Below, piece after piece: positions 32,731-44,614 of a stretch of DNA of 64,000 nucleotides. The DNA is from Buxus sempervirens (lineage: Eukaryota; Streptophyta; Magnoliopsida; Buxales; Buxaceae). Position 1 is the first letter of the stretch. Every line of letters begins with the position of its first letter. The stretch covers positions 13,118,221 through 13,182,220 of the forward strand of contig OX387192.1 of assembly GCA_947561395.2 (NCBI GenBank), written 5' to 3'. Both the position numbers and the translations under genes were made by a program. The notes beneath the pieces are model-generated. The model was not told where the DNA came from. It was given only the letters and a program-made list of their open reading frames with translations, and did not search any database.

Positions 32731-35700
32731 TTTTTTTTTGGAAATTAAGAAAGTTCCATTAATGAGTAAAAGAAAATGTACATCAACTGCCTTTTCCAAG
32801 GCACACCTCAACCAAGTGGTCCAAATCTTCAGGATTTGCTTGGAAAAGAACACATTTGGAGTGGCTTATAATATTTCGTCTAGCCAGCAAGTCTTGAGTA
32901 AGTAGTCTTCAATGAACCGCCATCCAAAGGATAAAAGCATGCCTTGGGATGTTGTTGGAATACCATACCAAATCTGCCCATGCAACTTTTGGGAGAGGTT
33001 CTCTCATGCTTTGATATGCTTCCTTGATGTTATAAGTGCCGGAGGAGGATGGTAGCCAACATACCATATCTCTCCTTGATGAATCTGGCCTTGGAATGGC
33101 ATTGAGTTGGTCCCACACTTCATCAAGTTCATGAGTGATAACAAGGGGAGGCTTCCAATTATCATCTTCAATTATTGAAGACACCTTTGCATTCAAGGGA
33201 AGACCCAAGTCATAGACAATCCTACTCCCGAATCTCTGAATTATGGAGCCCCCAGGGAGCCAATTATCAAACCACAGCCATGTACTTTCTCCATTGCCAA
33301 TACTGTACTGAAGCTTATGGAAAAAATGACTCCTTTGCTTCAAAATTTTCCTCCATATCCAAGTGGAACTTACTGGTTGGGCCACTTGCCATATGCTTCT
33401 TCCCTTTAGTTGGTTATGCATTATCCACTCATACCACAAGGATCCATCAGCTTTGACAATTCTCCACAAATATTGAGTTATGGCTGCTGTATTCCAAGAG
33501 TTTAAGTTAAACAACGCTAAACCTCCCTCCTCTTTCGGATGGAAAATGTGGCTCCAGCTTATAGGTGCCATTTTCTTCTTCATATCCGGGCCTGACCATA
33601 GGAAACACCTGCATATTCTTTCCATTTCAAGGAGAACTCTTTTTGGCAATATAAAAGATGACAACCAATAGACCGAAGTGGAGAATAAAACAGATTTGAT
33701 AAGTTGTACTCTTCCAGCATATGATAGTGTTCTTGCTTTCCATGCTTGCACCTTGGACTTCATTCTTTGAATAAGTACCTCACAATCCTTTGCTGTAAGT
33801 CTTGTTGTAATGAGGGGAAGACCCAAATATCTTATAGGCAAGGAACCAAGAGGAACTTGACTACTTTCCAAGATCTGATTTTGAGTTTCAATAGGGATAG
33901 CACTGCAAAAAATTTGGCTCTTACCTTTATTAATCTTTAGCCCTGCTAACTTCCCAAAGTCCTGTAAACACCTGAAGATGTACTGGATCGATTGGAGTTC
34001 TCCACTTGAGAAGATCATTAAGTCATCGGCAAAACAAAGAGCCTTGATTTCTTGCTTGCGGCACTTGGGGTGGTACTTGAACTCTTGATCTTCATTTTTC
34101 TGCAGAATACCAAAGAACAACTCCATGACAAGCATAAAAAGGTAGGGGGATAAGGGGTCACCTTGTCGAAGACCTCTTGCTCCCTTGAAGAACCCAACAA
34201 GACTACCATTAATGTTCAAAGAATAACTTGGGGTAGAGACACATTCCATAACCCACTGTATGAACTTTGTAGGAAACTTCATTGCTTGAAGGATCATAGG
34301 TAGAACACTCCAATCAACTGAATCATAGGCCTTCATTATGTCAATCTTGAGTGTGCATCTTGACCTACCCTTGTTGAGTTGGTAATTGTGGATAAGATGT
34401 TGGGAAAGCATGACATTATCTGATATGTGTCTCCCTGGGATGAAGGCACTTGGATATGGACCAACAAGATCATCAATGACTTTCTTAAGCCTGTTTGCCA
34501 CAATCTTCGAAATTGTAAACAGTGTTTACACAAGAGATAGGCCTGTAATCACCCACTTGTGATGAGTTAGCACTCTTGAGAACAAGTGTAATAACAGTGT
34601 TGTTCATTTGCTTCAAGAGTTTGCCATCCTTAAAGAAACTTTTAATTGCAGCCACCACATCATAACCAACAATGTGCCAAGCCTTCTTGAAGAATCGGGG
34701 AGTGAATCCATCCGGACCTGGAGCCTTGTCCTCCTTAAGATTGAACATGGTAGTTTTGATTTCATCGTCCGTAATCTCTTTTATAAGATCATTCTCACTT
34801 CCAGGGTTAATGCTTCTTTGGAGAAATTCCGAAATAACCTACTGATTTTCTGCTTCTTGAGAGGGAGCCGAACCCAAGAGGGATATGTAATGTTGCTCAA
34901 AAATGTTCTTTATGATGCTCATATCAGTGATCTTATTACCATTCTCATCATGGGCACTTATAATATGATTGATTGCCTGATGGCCAAGAAGAGATCTGTG
35001 AAAAAATTTTGTGTTTGTATCACCCTCCTGGAGCCATTGTACACGCGATTTTTGTCTAACCTATGCTTCAAAACTCAGGGAGGGAGTAGCAAGGCTTTTA
35101 GATAATACCTTCTCTTTATGACTCAGCTCCTCGCTAAGTGGATTAGCAAAAAGTTGCTGTTGGCACTCTTGCAGCTCTTTCCTAATGGTATGTACCTGCA
35201 TATCAAGGTTTTGAAAATAGACCTTGCTCCACTCTTTCAACTTTTGTTTAGTAAGCATCAGCTTCTTAGTGAGATGGAACATAGGTGATCCATGTACTTG
35301 AGAGCTCCAAACTCCAGCAACCATGGGAAGAAAATCATCATGGTTTGCCCAGAAGTTAAAGAACTTGAAGGGTTTCGGTCCGAAGTATATCTTCTCAAAG
35401 ATAGAAAGAATGGATGGGCTGTGGTCAGAGATACCTGGAGCAAGGAACTCAGCCTCAGATAGAGGGAAATCTTGTAACCATGCATGGTTCACAAGCACCC
35501 GATCAAGTTTACAAGTGATCAACCTATTGCCTTCAGCCTTATTGCTCCAAGTGTGTGAAAATCCTTTGTACTTGAGGTCCATAAGCATGCAATCATCAAT
35601 GAGCAAGTTTTGAAGTCATCCACAGCACTCTTAATAATTGGTTGTCCCCCAAATGTCTCTGTAGAGTCTCTTACACAGTTAAAATCACCTGCCATGATCC

Positions 35701-35925
35701 ATGGACCAACTGGAATTAAGCTTCTAATGTCATGCCAAAGAGCCTTCTTGACCATATAATTGTTGGAAGCATAGATGAATGAAAATGTGCATTGCTTTTG
35801 AGTTTTGAGAAATATTGCTTGGCAGTGCATCAACTGATCTGAAACAAAAGTTGGGTGAATCGCAACCTCAATCGGATCCCAACAGGCCCAAATTCTTCCA
35901 TTTAAAGCTTTCGAATAGTTCCCTT
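32731..35925 (-). mobile_element. LINE L3, 5'-truncated, 3' part deleted internally
   Basis: This is inserted in the chromovirus RNase H region and flanked by a 12-bp target duplication CAGATGCACTTT (32719-32730 and 35926-35937). The A tail is the T run from 32728. It is 5'-truncated inside the endonuclease. The C-terminal half of zf-RVT and the ORF2 end are missing although the 3' tail is present, so an internal deletion lies near 32.8-32.9 kb. Confidence 0.92.
32909..35925 (-). pseudogene. ORF2 of LINE L3 (endonuclease part, RT, start of zf-RVT)
   Basis: The endonuclease part lies at 35925-35300 (GDFNCVR; SDH motif read as SDHSPS). RT lies between about 34750 and 33600, with KAPGPDGF, RQGDPLSPYLF and FADD at 34022-34033. 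The zf-RVT domain begins at NNIPRHAFILWMA and then stops at 32909. Frameshifts lie near 35.55 kb and 34.49 kb, and there are in-frame stops at about 35061 and 32909. The longest open piece is 530 codons (34501-32909). It is clearly dead. Confidence 0.9.
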
Positions 35926-35989
35926 CAGATGCACTTTCATGAAGGTACTTATTACTTTCTACTCTTGATGCAAAGTTACTTGGTTTTGT

Positions 35990-37133
35990 ATTACCTTGGA
36001 TTGTATGTAAAGCGACCGATGAAGGGGGCTTAGGAAGCATTGATATTACCTTGTGGAATAAGGCAGCCACGGCTCAGCTCCTTTGGAGGCTTTTTTTTTT
36101 TTTTGGAAATTAGCTCCTTTGGAGGCTTAGTACTGAAGACGAGTCACTCTGGGTAACATGGATGAAGGAAACCAGATTGAAGGGGCGAAGTATTTGGCAA
36201 GTCAATATCCCTAGCTCATCTTCATGGTCTTGGTGTAAAATTCTCAAGTTTAGGGATATTATCTTTCATCGCATGAAGTATAAAATTGGAAATGGAGAGA
36301 AAGCATGGCTTTGGTTTGATAACTGGCACCCATTTGGGTCTTTGTATGGAAGGTATGGACATAAAATCATCTATGACTCAGGGCTTTCAGCCAATGCAAG
36401 GGTGGTGGAAATCATCAATGGCGATTAATTGAGTGTTCCCCCAACTAGGACACATGCTCTTGATGAAGTGTGGGATGAGCTTCAAACCCTGCAACAAGCA
36501 GGCTCAAGTAAGGAGGATAAAATTGTTTGGCTCCCTTCCACCTCTGGGATGTTTTCCATCAAAAGCATGTACTCTGACTTGTGTGAAACATGTGCTCCAG
36601 CCCCATGGAGGAAACTGGTATGGTTTAAAGGTAATATCCCGAGACATGCATTCATGTTGTGGCTTGCTATTCATAAGAGGCTTCCAACGAAGGATTGGCT
36701 AGTAAAGCACTCAATTATTCAGACCAGTACATGTGTTCTATGCCTGTGCCACATGGAAGACATAATAAACCATTTATTCTTTGAGTGTCTATACTCGAAG
36801 GAAGTTTGGAGGAATATCATGAGGAAAAACTATGTTAATAAGAGTGTTGGCCCTTAGGATAGCTTGGTGGAGTGGGCCACTCATGTGCTTGGAGGTAGGG
36901 ACCTCATATCCATCGTAAGGAAGTGCTCCTTTGCTGCAATGGTATACCACATATGGACAGAAAGAAACATGAGATCCTTCCAAAACAAAGCATCTACTGT
37001 TGAGGAAACAATGGAGCGGATTGATACGGATGTCAAAGGCAAGTGCTATAATAAGGACCATGTACTAAAAGACACCCCTAGGCATCGTGAAATATGTTTG
37101 AATTGGGACATTCATCCAACCTGGACGATGTGA
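35990..37133 (+). pseudogene. ORF2 C-terminal part of LINE L4
   Basis: It begins with the EGGLG..I.LWNKAA segment that follows the RT thumb, and continues through SIWQVNIPSSSSWSW and WLWFDNWHPFG. The zf-RVT domain lies at about 36600-36800 (GNIPRHAFMLWLAIHKRLPT, CVLC..H..C), and ORF2 ends at 37131-37133. The frame from 36162 is kept throughout apart from in-frame stops at 36426-36428 and 36855-36857. The short insertion at 36093 also disrupts it. Confidence 0.9.
36093..36111 (-). mobile_element. Minimal LINE insertion: little more than an A tail
   Basis: About 12 T followed by GGAAATT (minus strand AATTTCC then A tail) is flanked by a perfect 17-bp duplication AGCTCCTTTGGAGGCTT (36076-36092 and 36112-36128). 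AATTTCC-A(n) is the exact 3' end of LINE L4 (37258-37275), so this is a LINE copy that aborted after about 7 template bases. Confidence 0.88.
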
Positions 37134-37984
37134 TTTTAAGTTCTTTTTTCTTTGTGTCTAGTGCTTTTGTAAGCCTCCTTTTGTTATAAGAGGCGAGTGT
37201 AGCTCTTGTGTGATGGTCATATTGTAAATCTTTGTTTGATAATACAAATTTGGACTTAATTTCCAAAAAAAAAAAGTTATTTGGTTTTGAGCATATAATA
37301 GAATTGTATCCTTTAGACCATGATTTTTGTGAGGAATATCGGACTTGTGAGAAAAATGCAGTGGGTAAGTTCTATAGGCATGAGGATTTCTTGTTTAGGG
37401 AAAATAAGTTGTGTGTACCCAATAGCTCTTTGCGTGATTTGTTAGTAAGGGAATCCCATGGTGGAGGATTAATGGAACATTTTGGAGTTGATAAGACCTT
37501 AGCAGTTCTGCAAGAACATTTTTATTGGCCACACATGAAAAGAGACGTTGAGAGAATTTGTGGGAGATTTGTGACATGTAGGCAAGCAAAATCCCGAGTG
37601 CAACCCCATGGTTTATACACACCATTGCCCATTCCTAGTGAACCTTGGATTGATATTTCTATGGATTTTGTGTTAGGTTTACCTAGGACTAAACATGGTA
37701 GGGATTCGATCTTTGTGGTTGTGGATAGATTTTCTAAGATGGCTCATTTTATTCCATGTCACAAAACTGATGATGCTTCACATGTTTTTTTTTTTTTGAA
37801 AAGTAAGTAAATTAAATAAAAAGTAAGAAAGAATGTACAAGAGAGATCCTCACCCACACTGTGGTGCAAGGTACCAGAGCCAAAGCTCACAACATGGACA
37901 AACAAACATACAAATACACTCTAATCCATCCCTATCTGGTTAGCCTCCGCCTCACCTCACACCCCGCCAAACCACACCTCACCT

Positions 37985-40900
37985 TTGCGTCACTGTGGTT
38001 TCTAAGCAACTCAGATTCCAGTTGCTTACCAATTGGTGATCACGTGGGTTATTTTGGACCATTACTTTGCTGTGCTTCAATTTCCCTCTAATGTCATTCA
38101 CTATATGCCTCAACACCTCTTGGTGAGGAAGGTAACTATTGTTGAAGGTCCTCCTGTTTCTTTCAATCCAAATGTTATAGATGGCAGCTGCAAAGGATAA
38201 TTTCATAAGTACCTGTCCAAAGGAAGATCCAGTCATGCAACATTAGTAGGCCACTGGCGGGTAACCTACGGAGTTCCATTCATGAAAAGAAGACTATGCC
38301 AAATTGCTTCACTATAGTCACACTCGAAGAAGAGATGATGTTGCGTCTCAGTATACTGTCTACATAGGATACACATAGCCTAATGTATAACCCCACACTC
38401 CAGGAGTTGATTCTTGGTTAGGAGTCTACCTCTGATCGCCATCCATGTAATAAAAGAATGCCTTGGAATAGCCATGCTGTGCCATATTAGCTTCTTCCAC
38501 TGAACCTGCTGTCCAGTCCCGGCAATTGCCTTATATGCACTCTTAATATCAAATATTCCTGATTGAGCTGGCACCCATACCGTTTGATCATCCTTTTGAG
38601 GGTCTGGTCTTGGTAGCTCATGAAGTCTTCCCCAAATCTCCATAAGGTCCATAGTCATTGATGGAGGCACATCCCACTCCTCCTCTCTTACAATACTACT
38701 TACTGCTGCGTGGAGTGGTATGCCCGAATCATAGCTTACTCTCCTTCCAAACCTTCTGTAAAGTGGCCCCATTGGGTGCCAATTATCAAACCATAATGAT
38801 GTGTCCCTCCCGTTATTAATCCTCTTTCTAACAAGAGGAGCAGTGGCATTTCTGAGTTTTAACACTTTCCTCCATACCCAAGACCCTTTAGCAGGAACTT
38901 TTAACGCCCAAAAGTTCCTGTCCTTGACAAGGTAAGCCCTCACCCACCTCAACCAAAGACTTGATGCCCCACTCGCTATCAACCATATTAGCCGCATTAT
39001 CGCACATTTATTCCATAAATGCAGTTTCACAACCCCAATGCACCCTCCTCCTTTGGTGTGCACACAACGTCCCAACATACCGGAATAACCTTCCTTTTCA
39101 TATTAGGACCTGCCCATAAGAAGTTTCTGCAAATTTTCTCCAACTCATTAATCACCTTCTTGGGAATGCTGAAGACCGAAAGCCAGTAGACTTGAATTCC
39201 AAAAAGTACTGTCTTCACCAGTATCATCCTCCCTGCATATGATAGCGCCCTTCCTTTCCACGATTGGGTCTTGGATCTGACACTATTAAGCAGTGGTTCA
39301 CAATCAGCTACTAATAATCTGGTGGAAATAAGGGGGAGGCCCAAGTATCGTACTGGTAACTGAGCTAACTGAAACCCCAACTGATTTGCAATATCTTGCT
39401 TCTTCTCCTCCTCCACTCCACTTACAAATATGGTACTCTTCTCACTGTTAACCTGGAGGCCCTCCAAGCTATTCAACCTCTGTAGTGCTGCCTTGAAGCA
39501 CTAAATTGATGATGAATCGGCATGTGCAAACATAAGCAAATCATCCGCAAAGCATAGTTGTTTAATATCTTGTGCCTCAAATCTAGCATGATGTGTAAAC
39601 CCTTGTTGGGTCTCCTCCTTGAGGACCATATTGAACAACTCCATTGTCAACACAAACAAGTATGGAGATATCAGGTCTCCTTGGCGAAGCCCCTGGCACT
39701 TGAGAAGAATCCAACCATACTCCCATTTATTATTATAGAGAACCTTGGGGTTGAAATACACTGCTCAATCCAATTAATAAACATCTGTGGGAAATTCATC
39801 CTGTGAAGAATTGCTAGTAAACATCTCCAGGAGACCGTGTCATAGGCTTTCCTCAGGTCAACTTTGATAGCTACCTTCTCTTGATTGCTTGCCCCATGGT
39901 AACGGTACAGTAGCTCATGAGATAACAAAATATTATCCACAATATTCCTTCCTAGCACAAATGTCGATTGGTAGTCGCCCACCAAATCTCCAATCACCCT
40001 CTTCATCCGGTTTGCCATGAATTTAGATATCCATTTATATATAGTATTGACACATGATATGGGTCTAAAATCACTCACCTTAGATGGATTTTTGCATTTT
40101 GGGATCAGCGAAACTGATGTACAATTTACCTGCCTCAACATTTTGCCAGATATGAAGAAGCTTTGTATAGCTTTCACCACCTCGGTCCCGACAATGCTCC
40201 ATGCTTTCTTAAAGAACACAGGGGTAAATCCATCCAGTCCTGGCGCTTTGTGATCCTTCAAAGCAAAGAAAGTAGTCTTTATTTCTTCTTCATTCACATC
40301 TTCCGTTAAAGCTCTTGCCTGTTTTGGACTTAACTTCGGGTCAAAAGCAGGAAACTGACCCCCCACTTGATCCGCCACACCCATTGAACTTTTGAAGTAC
40401 TTCAATATTGTGCTTTGAACCAATTCAGGATCAGTCACCCTCCTTCCATGCTCATCATCAATGCTATAAATATTATTCCTTGACCTTCTCGCAGCTATTG
40501 TATTATGGAAAAAACCTAAGTTCTGGTCCCCATCCTTAAGCCATTGTATCCTGGAATTCTGTCTAAGCTGTGCCTCCTCAATTCTAAGAGCATACGACAA
40601 ATTATTTTGGAGATGTTTCTCTTGTTGCCCAAGCCCTTCATCATCCCATCTTTGTTGTAAGAGTTTCTGACACTCCATCAGCTCATATCGAATAGTCTTA
40701 ATTTTCTATGAAATATCCGAAAACCGCTCATTCTTACTCCACGTCTTAAGAGCATCCTTCACCCTCCTCAACTTTTGAACCATAATGAACATGGGAGTTC
40801 CGGAAATCTGGGTATTCCATGCTTGGGCCACGATATGCATAAAGTCTTCATGCTCCGTACATACATTAAAGAATCTAAATGGCTTACCTTGACCAAGCCT

Positions 40901-41608
40901 TGGAGGGTACATTGAAACAATGATTGGGCTGTGGTCCGAGATAGACTGTGGCAAGAACTCAGCCTCCGAAGCATTAAATTCATGAAGCCATCCCATGTTA
41001 ACCAGTACTCTATCCAACTTACACGCAATCCAGTTGTTCCCACAACTCCTGTTGTTCCATGACAGAATTTGGCCCTTAAACTTCAATTCTGTATACTCAC
41101 ACCTATCAATAAACATGTTGAATTCATTTGTTGCCTGCACATTAATATGTCTTCCAACTTGCTTTTCTGAAGAATTCCTAACACAATTAAAGTCCCCCAA
41201 CAACATCCACGGTGACTCAGTTTGGCATGATCGCAGCTCACTCCATAGAAATCTTCAATCGACTTGATCATTCGAAGCATAGACAAATGAAATCATCGCC
41301 CACTGTTGCGAACCCATAATTTCCACTAAACAGTGGATAAACTGATCTGACATTGATACCGGAGTTACCTTCATTACATCATTATTAAATAGAATCCAAA
41401 TCCTTCCTTTTAATGCCCTTCCATAATTGGAGATGAGGTCCCAACTTGCGCAGATCCTATTCTTTATAGCATGAGTGTTTACTTCTCTTACTTTAGTTTC
41501 CACCAAACACAGTAAACTCAGTCCTTGGTCTTCGATTAAGTGCTTTACTTCCTGCTGTTTAGAGGGATCATTGAGACCCCTTGTGTTCCACGAACCAACT
41601 TTGATCAT
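37985..41608 (-). pseudogene. ORF2 of LINE L5, several breaks
   Basis: It starts MIKVGSWNTRGLNDPSKQ, an endonuclease opening (about 41608-40900, with VETK, GDFNCV and SDHSP). RT spans about 40330-39100 (KAPGLDGF, RPISCVNT, FADD at 39540-39551). zf-RVT lies at about 38480-38330 (LECG VIH and following cysteines out of frame), and the terminal part is at 38236-37985. In-frame stops lie near 41253, 40706 and 39501, and frameshifts near 39.7, 39.05 and 38.3 kb. The first two stops look like single base changes, in keeping with methylation-driven decay. Confidence 0.9.
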
Positions 41609-41655
41609 TGGGGTAATGGAGAATGACTTGATACCATGGGAGCCGCATCCTCCCC

Positions 41656-43017
41656 CTACCCATCAGAATTCTTTGCTTGCATCTTATGCTGCTTCATCGC
41701 AATTTCGTCTACAAAAATTCTCTTCTTGCTCTTCTTTTTCTACTTCCTCCTTGATGATGACTCACTCGAATTCCTTTCCCCCATCTCTGATAACATACTA
41801 AACGAGTTTGACTCATTCACCACAACACTCCCAACGACCCCCACCTGAGCTAGTGGAGTTGGAGAACATTCCACTTCAACTACTCCAACTTGAGTATCAA
41901 ATTGCTCATTGCTCTTTATAACATCCTCCCCTCCATCCTCCACCTGAACATACACATCACCGACCCCATGGGTATGGGTCTTGGGCTTATGTGTTACAAT
42001 CTGCCACTGTTCCCCAGAATCAACCTCCACGACTCCTTCATTAGTTTTGGGCTCATCCTCAACTTCCGGCAAACTCACTTCGTCTTTTATTCCATTGGAC
42101 GCTCCATCTCCACCCTTGATCACCTGCTGGAGTTCCTCCCTCTCATCAACAGTAGGGGGACGTTCAAAATACTTGCCCGTTGGCCTCCATTGCTTAGCCA
42201 CTTTTGTAGGGCATCTATTAGCTGAGTGACCAAACACCTTGCATGTAGCACATACCGCTGGCCTCCATGTGTATTCCACTCAGATCTCCTCCATCCTTAC
42301 TCCTAAATTTAACAACAGGGATTCAGGAAATTCACAGCTTGTATCCACCTCCACGCACACACGAGCGTAGGATAACTTAGTATGATTTTCGGTTGCCTCA
42401 TCCATGAAGAGAGGCCAACCCACCCCACTTACCACATAACTCATCCCTTTGACCATCCAGAACTCGGTTGGAACATTAAATAGCTTAATCCAAATAGGAA
42501 TTTTTTCTAAGTCATGCTGTTTTAGGCTCATATTCGGTTCCCATTCTCTTAGCACCAACAGACGACCAGCTACATGCCATGGGCCAGCATCACGTACCTT
42601 CTCCAAAGCTTGCATGGACGCAAACCGAAAAAAGAAAAATCCATTGTCATTCGCAGAAACTTTAACCTGACCATATCTACTCCACCACTTATCAACAAAC
42701 GATTTCACCACCAAAAAAGGCAATCTCTTGTCAAGCACATGACTGACCAGGCAGCTTTGCCAAGCTGCGCATCCTTCCACAGCTACTTCAGGGGGTGGGC
42801 TAATCACCGTCTTACCTTCACAAAGCTCAGGCCTAAAATAGGAAAGCTTTGACCTTTGGCAGGAGCTCGCATTAAATAAAGCCTTCCAAGGCTGAGCGGG
42901 GCAATTCAAATTTGAATTCGAGTTAAAATTCGAGGCTATCGGGCCGGGGTCCCCGACCTGGTTCCTCAGTGACCCATCTTCCTCACCCGACAAAAGAGGC
43001 GGGAAATCCGACTCCAT
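41656..43017 (-). pseudogene. ORF1 of LINE L5 (DUF4283 + CCHC knuckle), two in-frame stops
   Basis: ORF1 encodes the RNA-binding gag-like protein. I start it at the ATG at 43017 because it opens MESDFPPLLSG, the usual FPPL-type beginning; an upstream ATG at 43152 only adds 5' UTR. DUF4283 lies at about 42800-42300 (SPPPEVAVEG, FFFFRFASMQALEKV, KIPIWIKLFNVPTEFW). A CCHC zinc knuckle follows at about 42240-42205 (CATCKVFGHSANRC), then an acidic spacer and a Lys-rich DEIAMK end. In-frame stops at 42280-42282 (TGA, probably from CGA) and 41740-41742 (TAG) break it. Confidence 0.88.
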
Positions 43018-43129
43018 CGAGTACCACCCAGACCAATAGCAGACTTTACTGCATGAAACCCCACCGCATATCCGTAACACGAATCTCGCTTTCCGGCGCT
43101 CACAGACACGCCAAAGTACCTTACGTACA

Positions 43130-43566
43130 CACCACCTCGATCTCACGGCCAACAGCAGCAGGACCTCACGAACAGCACCACTAGTACGTCACGCACAACA
43201 CCAGCAGGAGCCCACGCACAGCATCTCCAGTACCTTACAGACAGCCCCACCATGAACTCACGAGGCAGTGCCACGAGCTCACGACCAACTTTCCCCCACA
43301 GCACCACTCGGACCTCACGAACAACACCTTACGAACAGCACCACCAGGACTCTCGAACAGCACCTCTAGGACCTTTCGAACAGCGACAGGACCTTACGAA
43401 CATGCCCAATGAGGTCCCAACAACACCACCAGAACCTCACGAACAGGATCTCACAACCAGGATCTCGCGAACAGCACCTTACAAACAACACCTGCACCTC
43501 AGGAACTCCAGCACCTCCCGAATAGCACCTCACGAACAACTCCAGCACCTCACGAACAGCAGGACC
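43130..43566 (-). repeat. 5' UTR minisatellite of LINE L5
   Basis: Irregular tandem units of about 20-30 bp are built on CTCACGAACAGCACCACCAG (+ strand). GAACAGCACC-like words recur throughout (for example near 43325, 43345, 43365, 43455 and 43545). The block fills the untranslated region upstream of ORF1, where a LINE's internal promoter lies. Confidence 0.8.
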
Positions 43567-44596
43567 TCACATGTTGCTGAATTGTTCTTTAGAGAGATTG
43601 TGAAATTACATGGTATGCCTAGAACAATTGTTTCAGGTCGAGATGCTAAGTTCTTGAGTTACTTTTGGAAGACTTTATGGGCTAAGTTAGGAAATAAATT
43701 GTTGTTTTCTACTACTTGTCACCCACAAATTGATGGTCAAACCGAGGTAGTGAATAGGACTTTGTCTACCTTATTGAGGGCCATAATCAAAAGGAACATC
43801 AAAACTTGGGAAGAGTGCTTACCACATGTTGAGTTTTCACCGTTTGAAATTGTCTATGGTTTTAATCCCTTAACTCCATTGGATTTAACTCCATTGCCTT
43901 TATCAGAACGTACTAACTTGGAGGGACAGAAAAAGGCTGAATTTGTTAAGCAGATACATGAGAAGGCAAGGTTGAACATTGAAAGGAAGATAGAGCAATA
44001 TGCTAGACAAGCAAACAAAGGGCGCCAAAAGCTGATTTTTTAACCTGGAGATTGGGTTTGGTTACACATGAGAAAAGAAAGATTTCCAGCCCAAAGGCGT
44101 TCCAAGTTGTAGCCGAGAGGAGACGAACCATTTCAAGTTCTTGAGCGTATAAATGACAACGCCTACAAATTAGATTTACCATGTGAGTATAATGTTAGTG
44201 CCACTTTTAATGTTGCTGACTTATCTCCTTTTGATGTAGGTGAAGATTTGAGGGCAAATCCATTTCTAGAGAAGGGGAATGATGATGGCAAGGTTACTAA
44301 AGAATTACAAGAACCCATCAAAGTCCCAATTGGACCCGTCACAAGAGCCCGAGTTAAATGTTTCAAGGAAGAGCTTAATAATTTAATCAAAAAGGTCCCT
44401 AGGTAATTGGAGGGGCACAATGGTCCTACTTAAATTCCAATTGCCTTAGGCAATTATCTCGTCCGTTTGACAGGACTCCCCGGAAGATGTATTTGCGCGT
44501 ATTCTACGCTTTACTAAACTAGATAGTAAGAACCCTAAGCCAACTAATCCCTCTTGTGTTGACTCATTCTAACCAGGGTCCTACTGGGTTGAGCAA

Positions 44597-44614
44597 TCCC
44601 CAGCGGAGTCGCCA
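44597..44614 (-). other. Primer binding site of element B
   Basis: TGGCGACTCCGCTGGGGA on the minus strand lies three bases after the LTR end. It begins with TGG, as expected for pairing with the CCA end of a tRNA. Confidence 0.85.

Larger units (their letters stand above)
35989..37274 (+). mobile_element. LINE L4, 5'-truncated
   Basis: This is flanked by a 15-bp target duplication with one mismatch (AGTTACTTGGTTTTG at 35974-35988, AGTTATTTGGTTTTG at 37275-37289). It starts in the C-terminal third of ORF2 and ends in an A tail (37265-37275). It lies only 48 bp (35941-35988) beyond the right target site of L3 in the same chromovirus, on the opposite strand. It carries a tiny secondary insertion at 36093-36111. 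Confidence 0.93.
37787..43566 (-). mobile_element. LINE L5, essentially full length (5.8 kb)
   Basis: This is flanked by a 9-bp target duplication TCACATGTT (37778-37786 and 43567-43575). It splits the chromovirus integrase in the middle of its core. On the minus strand it has a 5' UTR with a minisatellite (about 43566-43130), ORF1 (43017-41656), ORF2 (41608-about 37985), a 3' UTR and an A tail (T run 37785-37797). ORF2 begins 47 bases after the ORF1 end. It is the only LINE here with its whole 5' region, which makes it the reference for this family in the window. Confidence 0.93.
32571..44396 (+). mobile_element. Chromovirus-like Ty3/gypsy remnant cut by three LINEs
   Basis: Four pieces lie in order on the + strand: RNase H (32571-32730), the RNase H-integrase linker (35926-35988), the integrase zinc finger and N-terminal core (37275-37786) and the integrase core and C-terminal part (43567-44396). 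Motifs include [15 protein letters not shown], the integrase zinc-binding HxxxH..CxxC pattern near 37450-37580, [17 protein letters not shown] and VADLSPFDVGEDLR. The sequence style is that of plant chromoviruses, but I see no chromodomain, so the lineage is uncertain. Its 5' parts and LTRs are missing and there are several small breaks. It is older than LINEs L3, L4 and L5. Confidence 0.85.

Noticed and set aside
35519-36070. Minus-strand ORF starting at 36070 as the start of LINE L3
   Set aside because: Bases above 35925 belong to the chromovirus and LINE L4, as the target duplication shows. The LINE part starts in mid-endonuclease.
43567-44396. Chromodomain at the end of the chromovirus integrase
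   Set aside because: After VADLSPFDVGEDLR the sequence ends in a charged tail with no chromodomain pattern, so I leave the lineage open.
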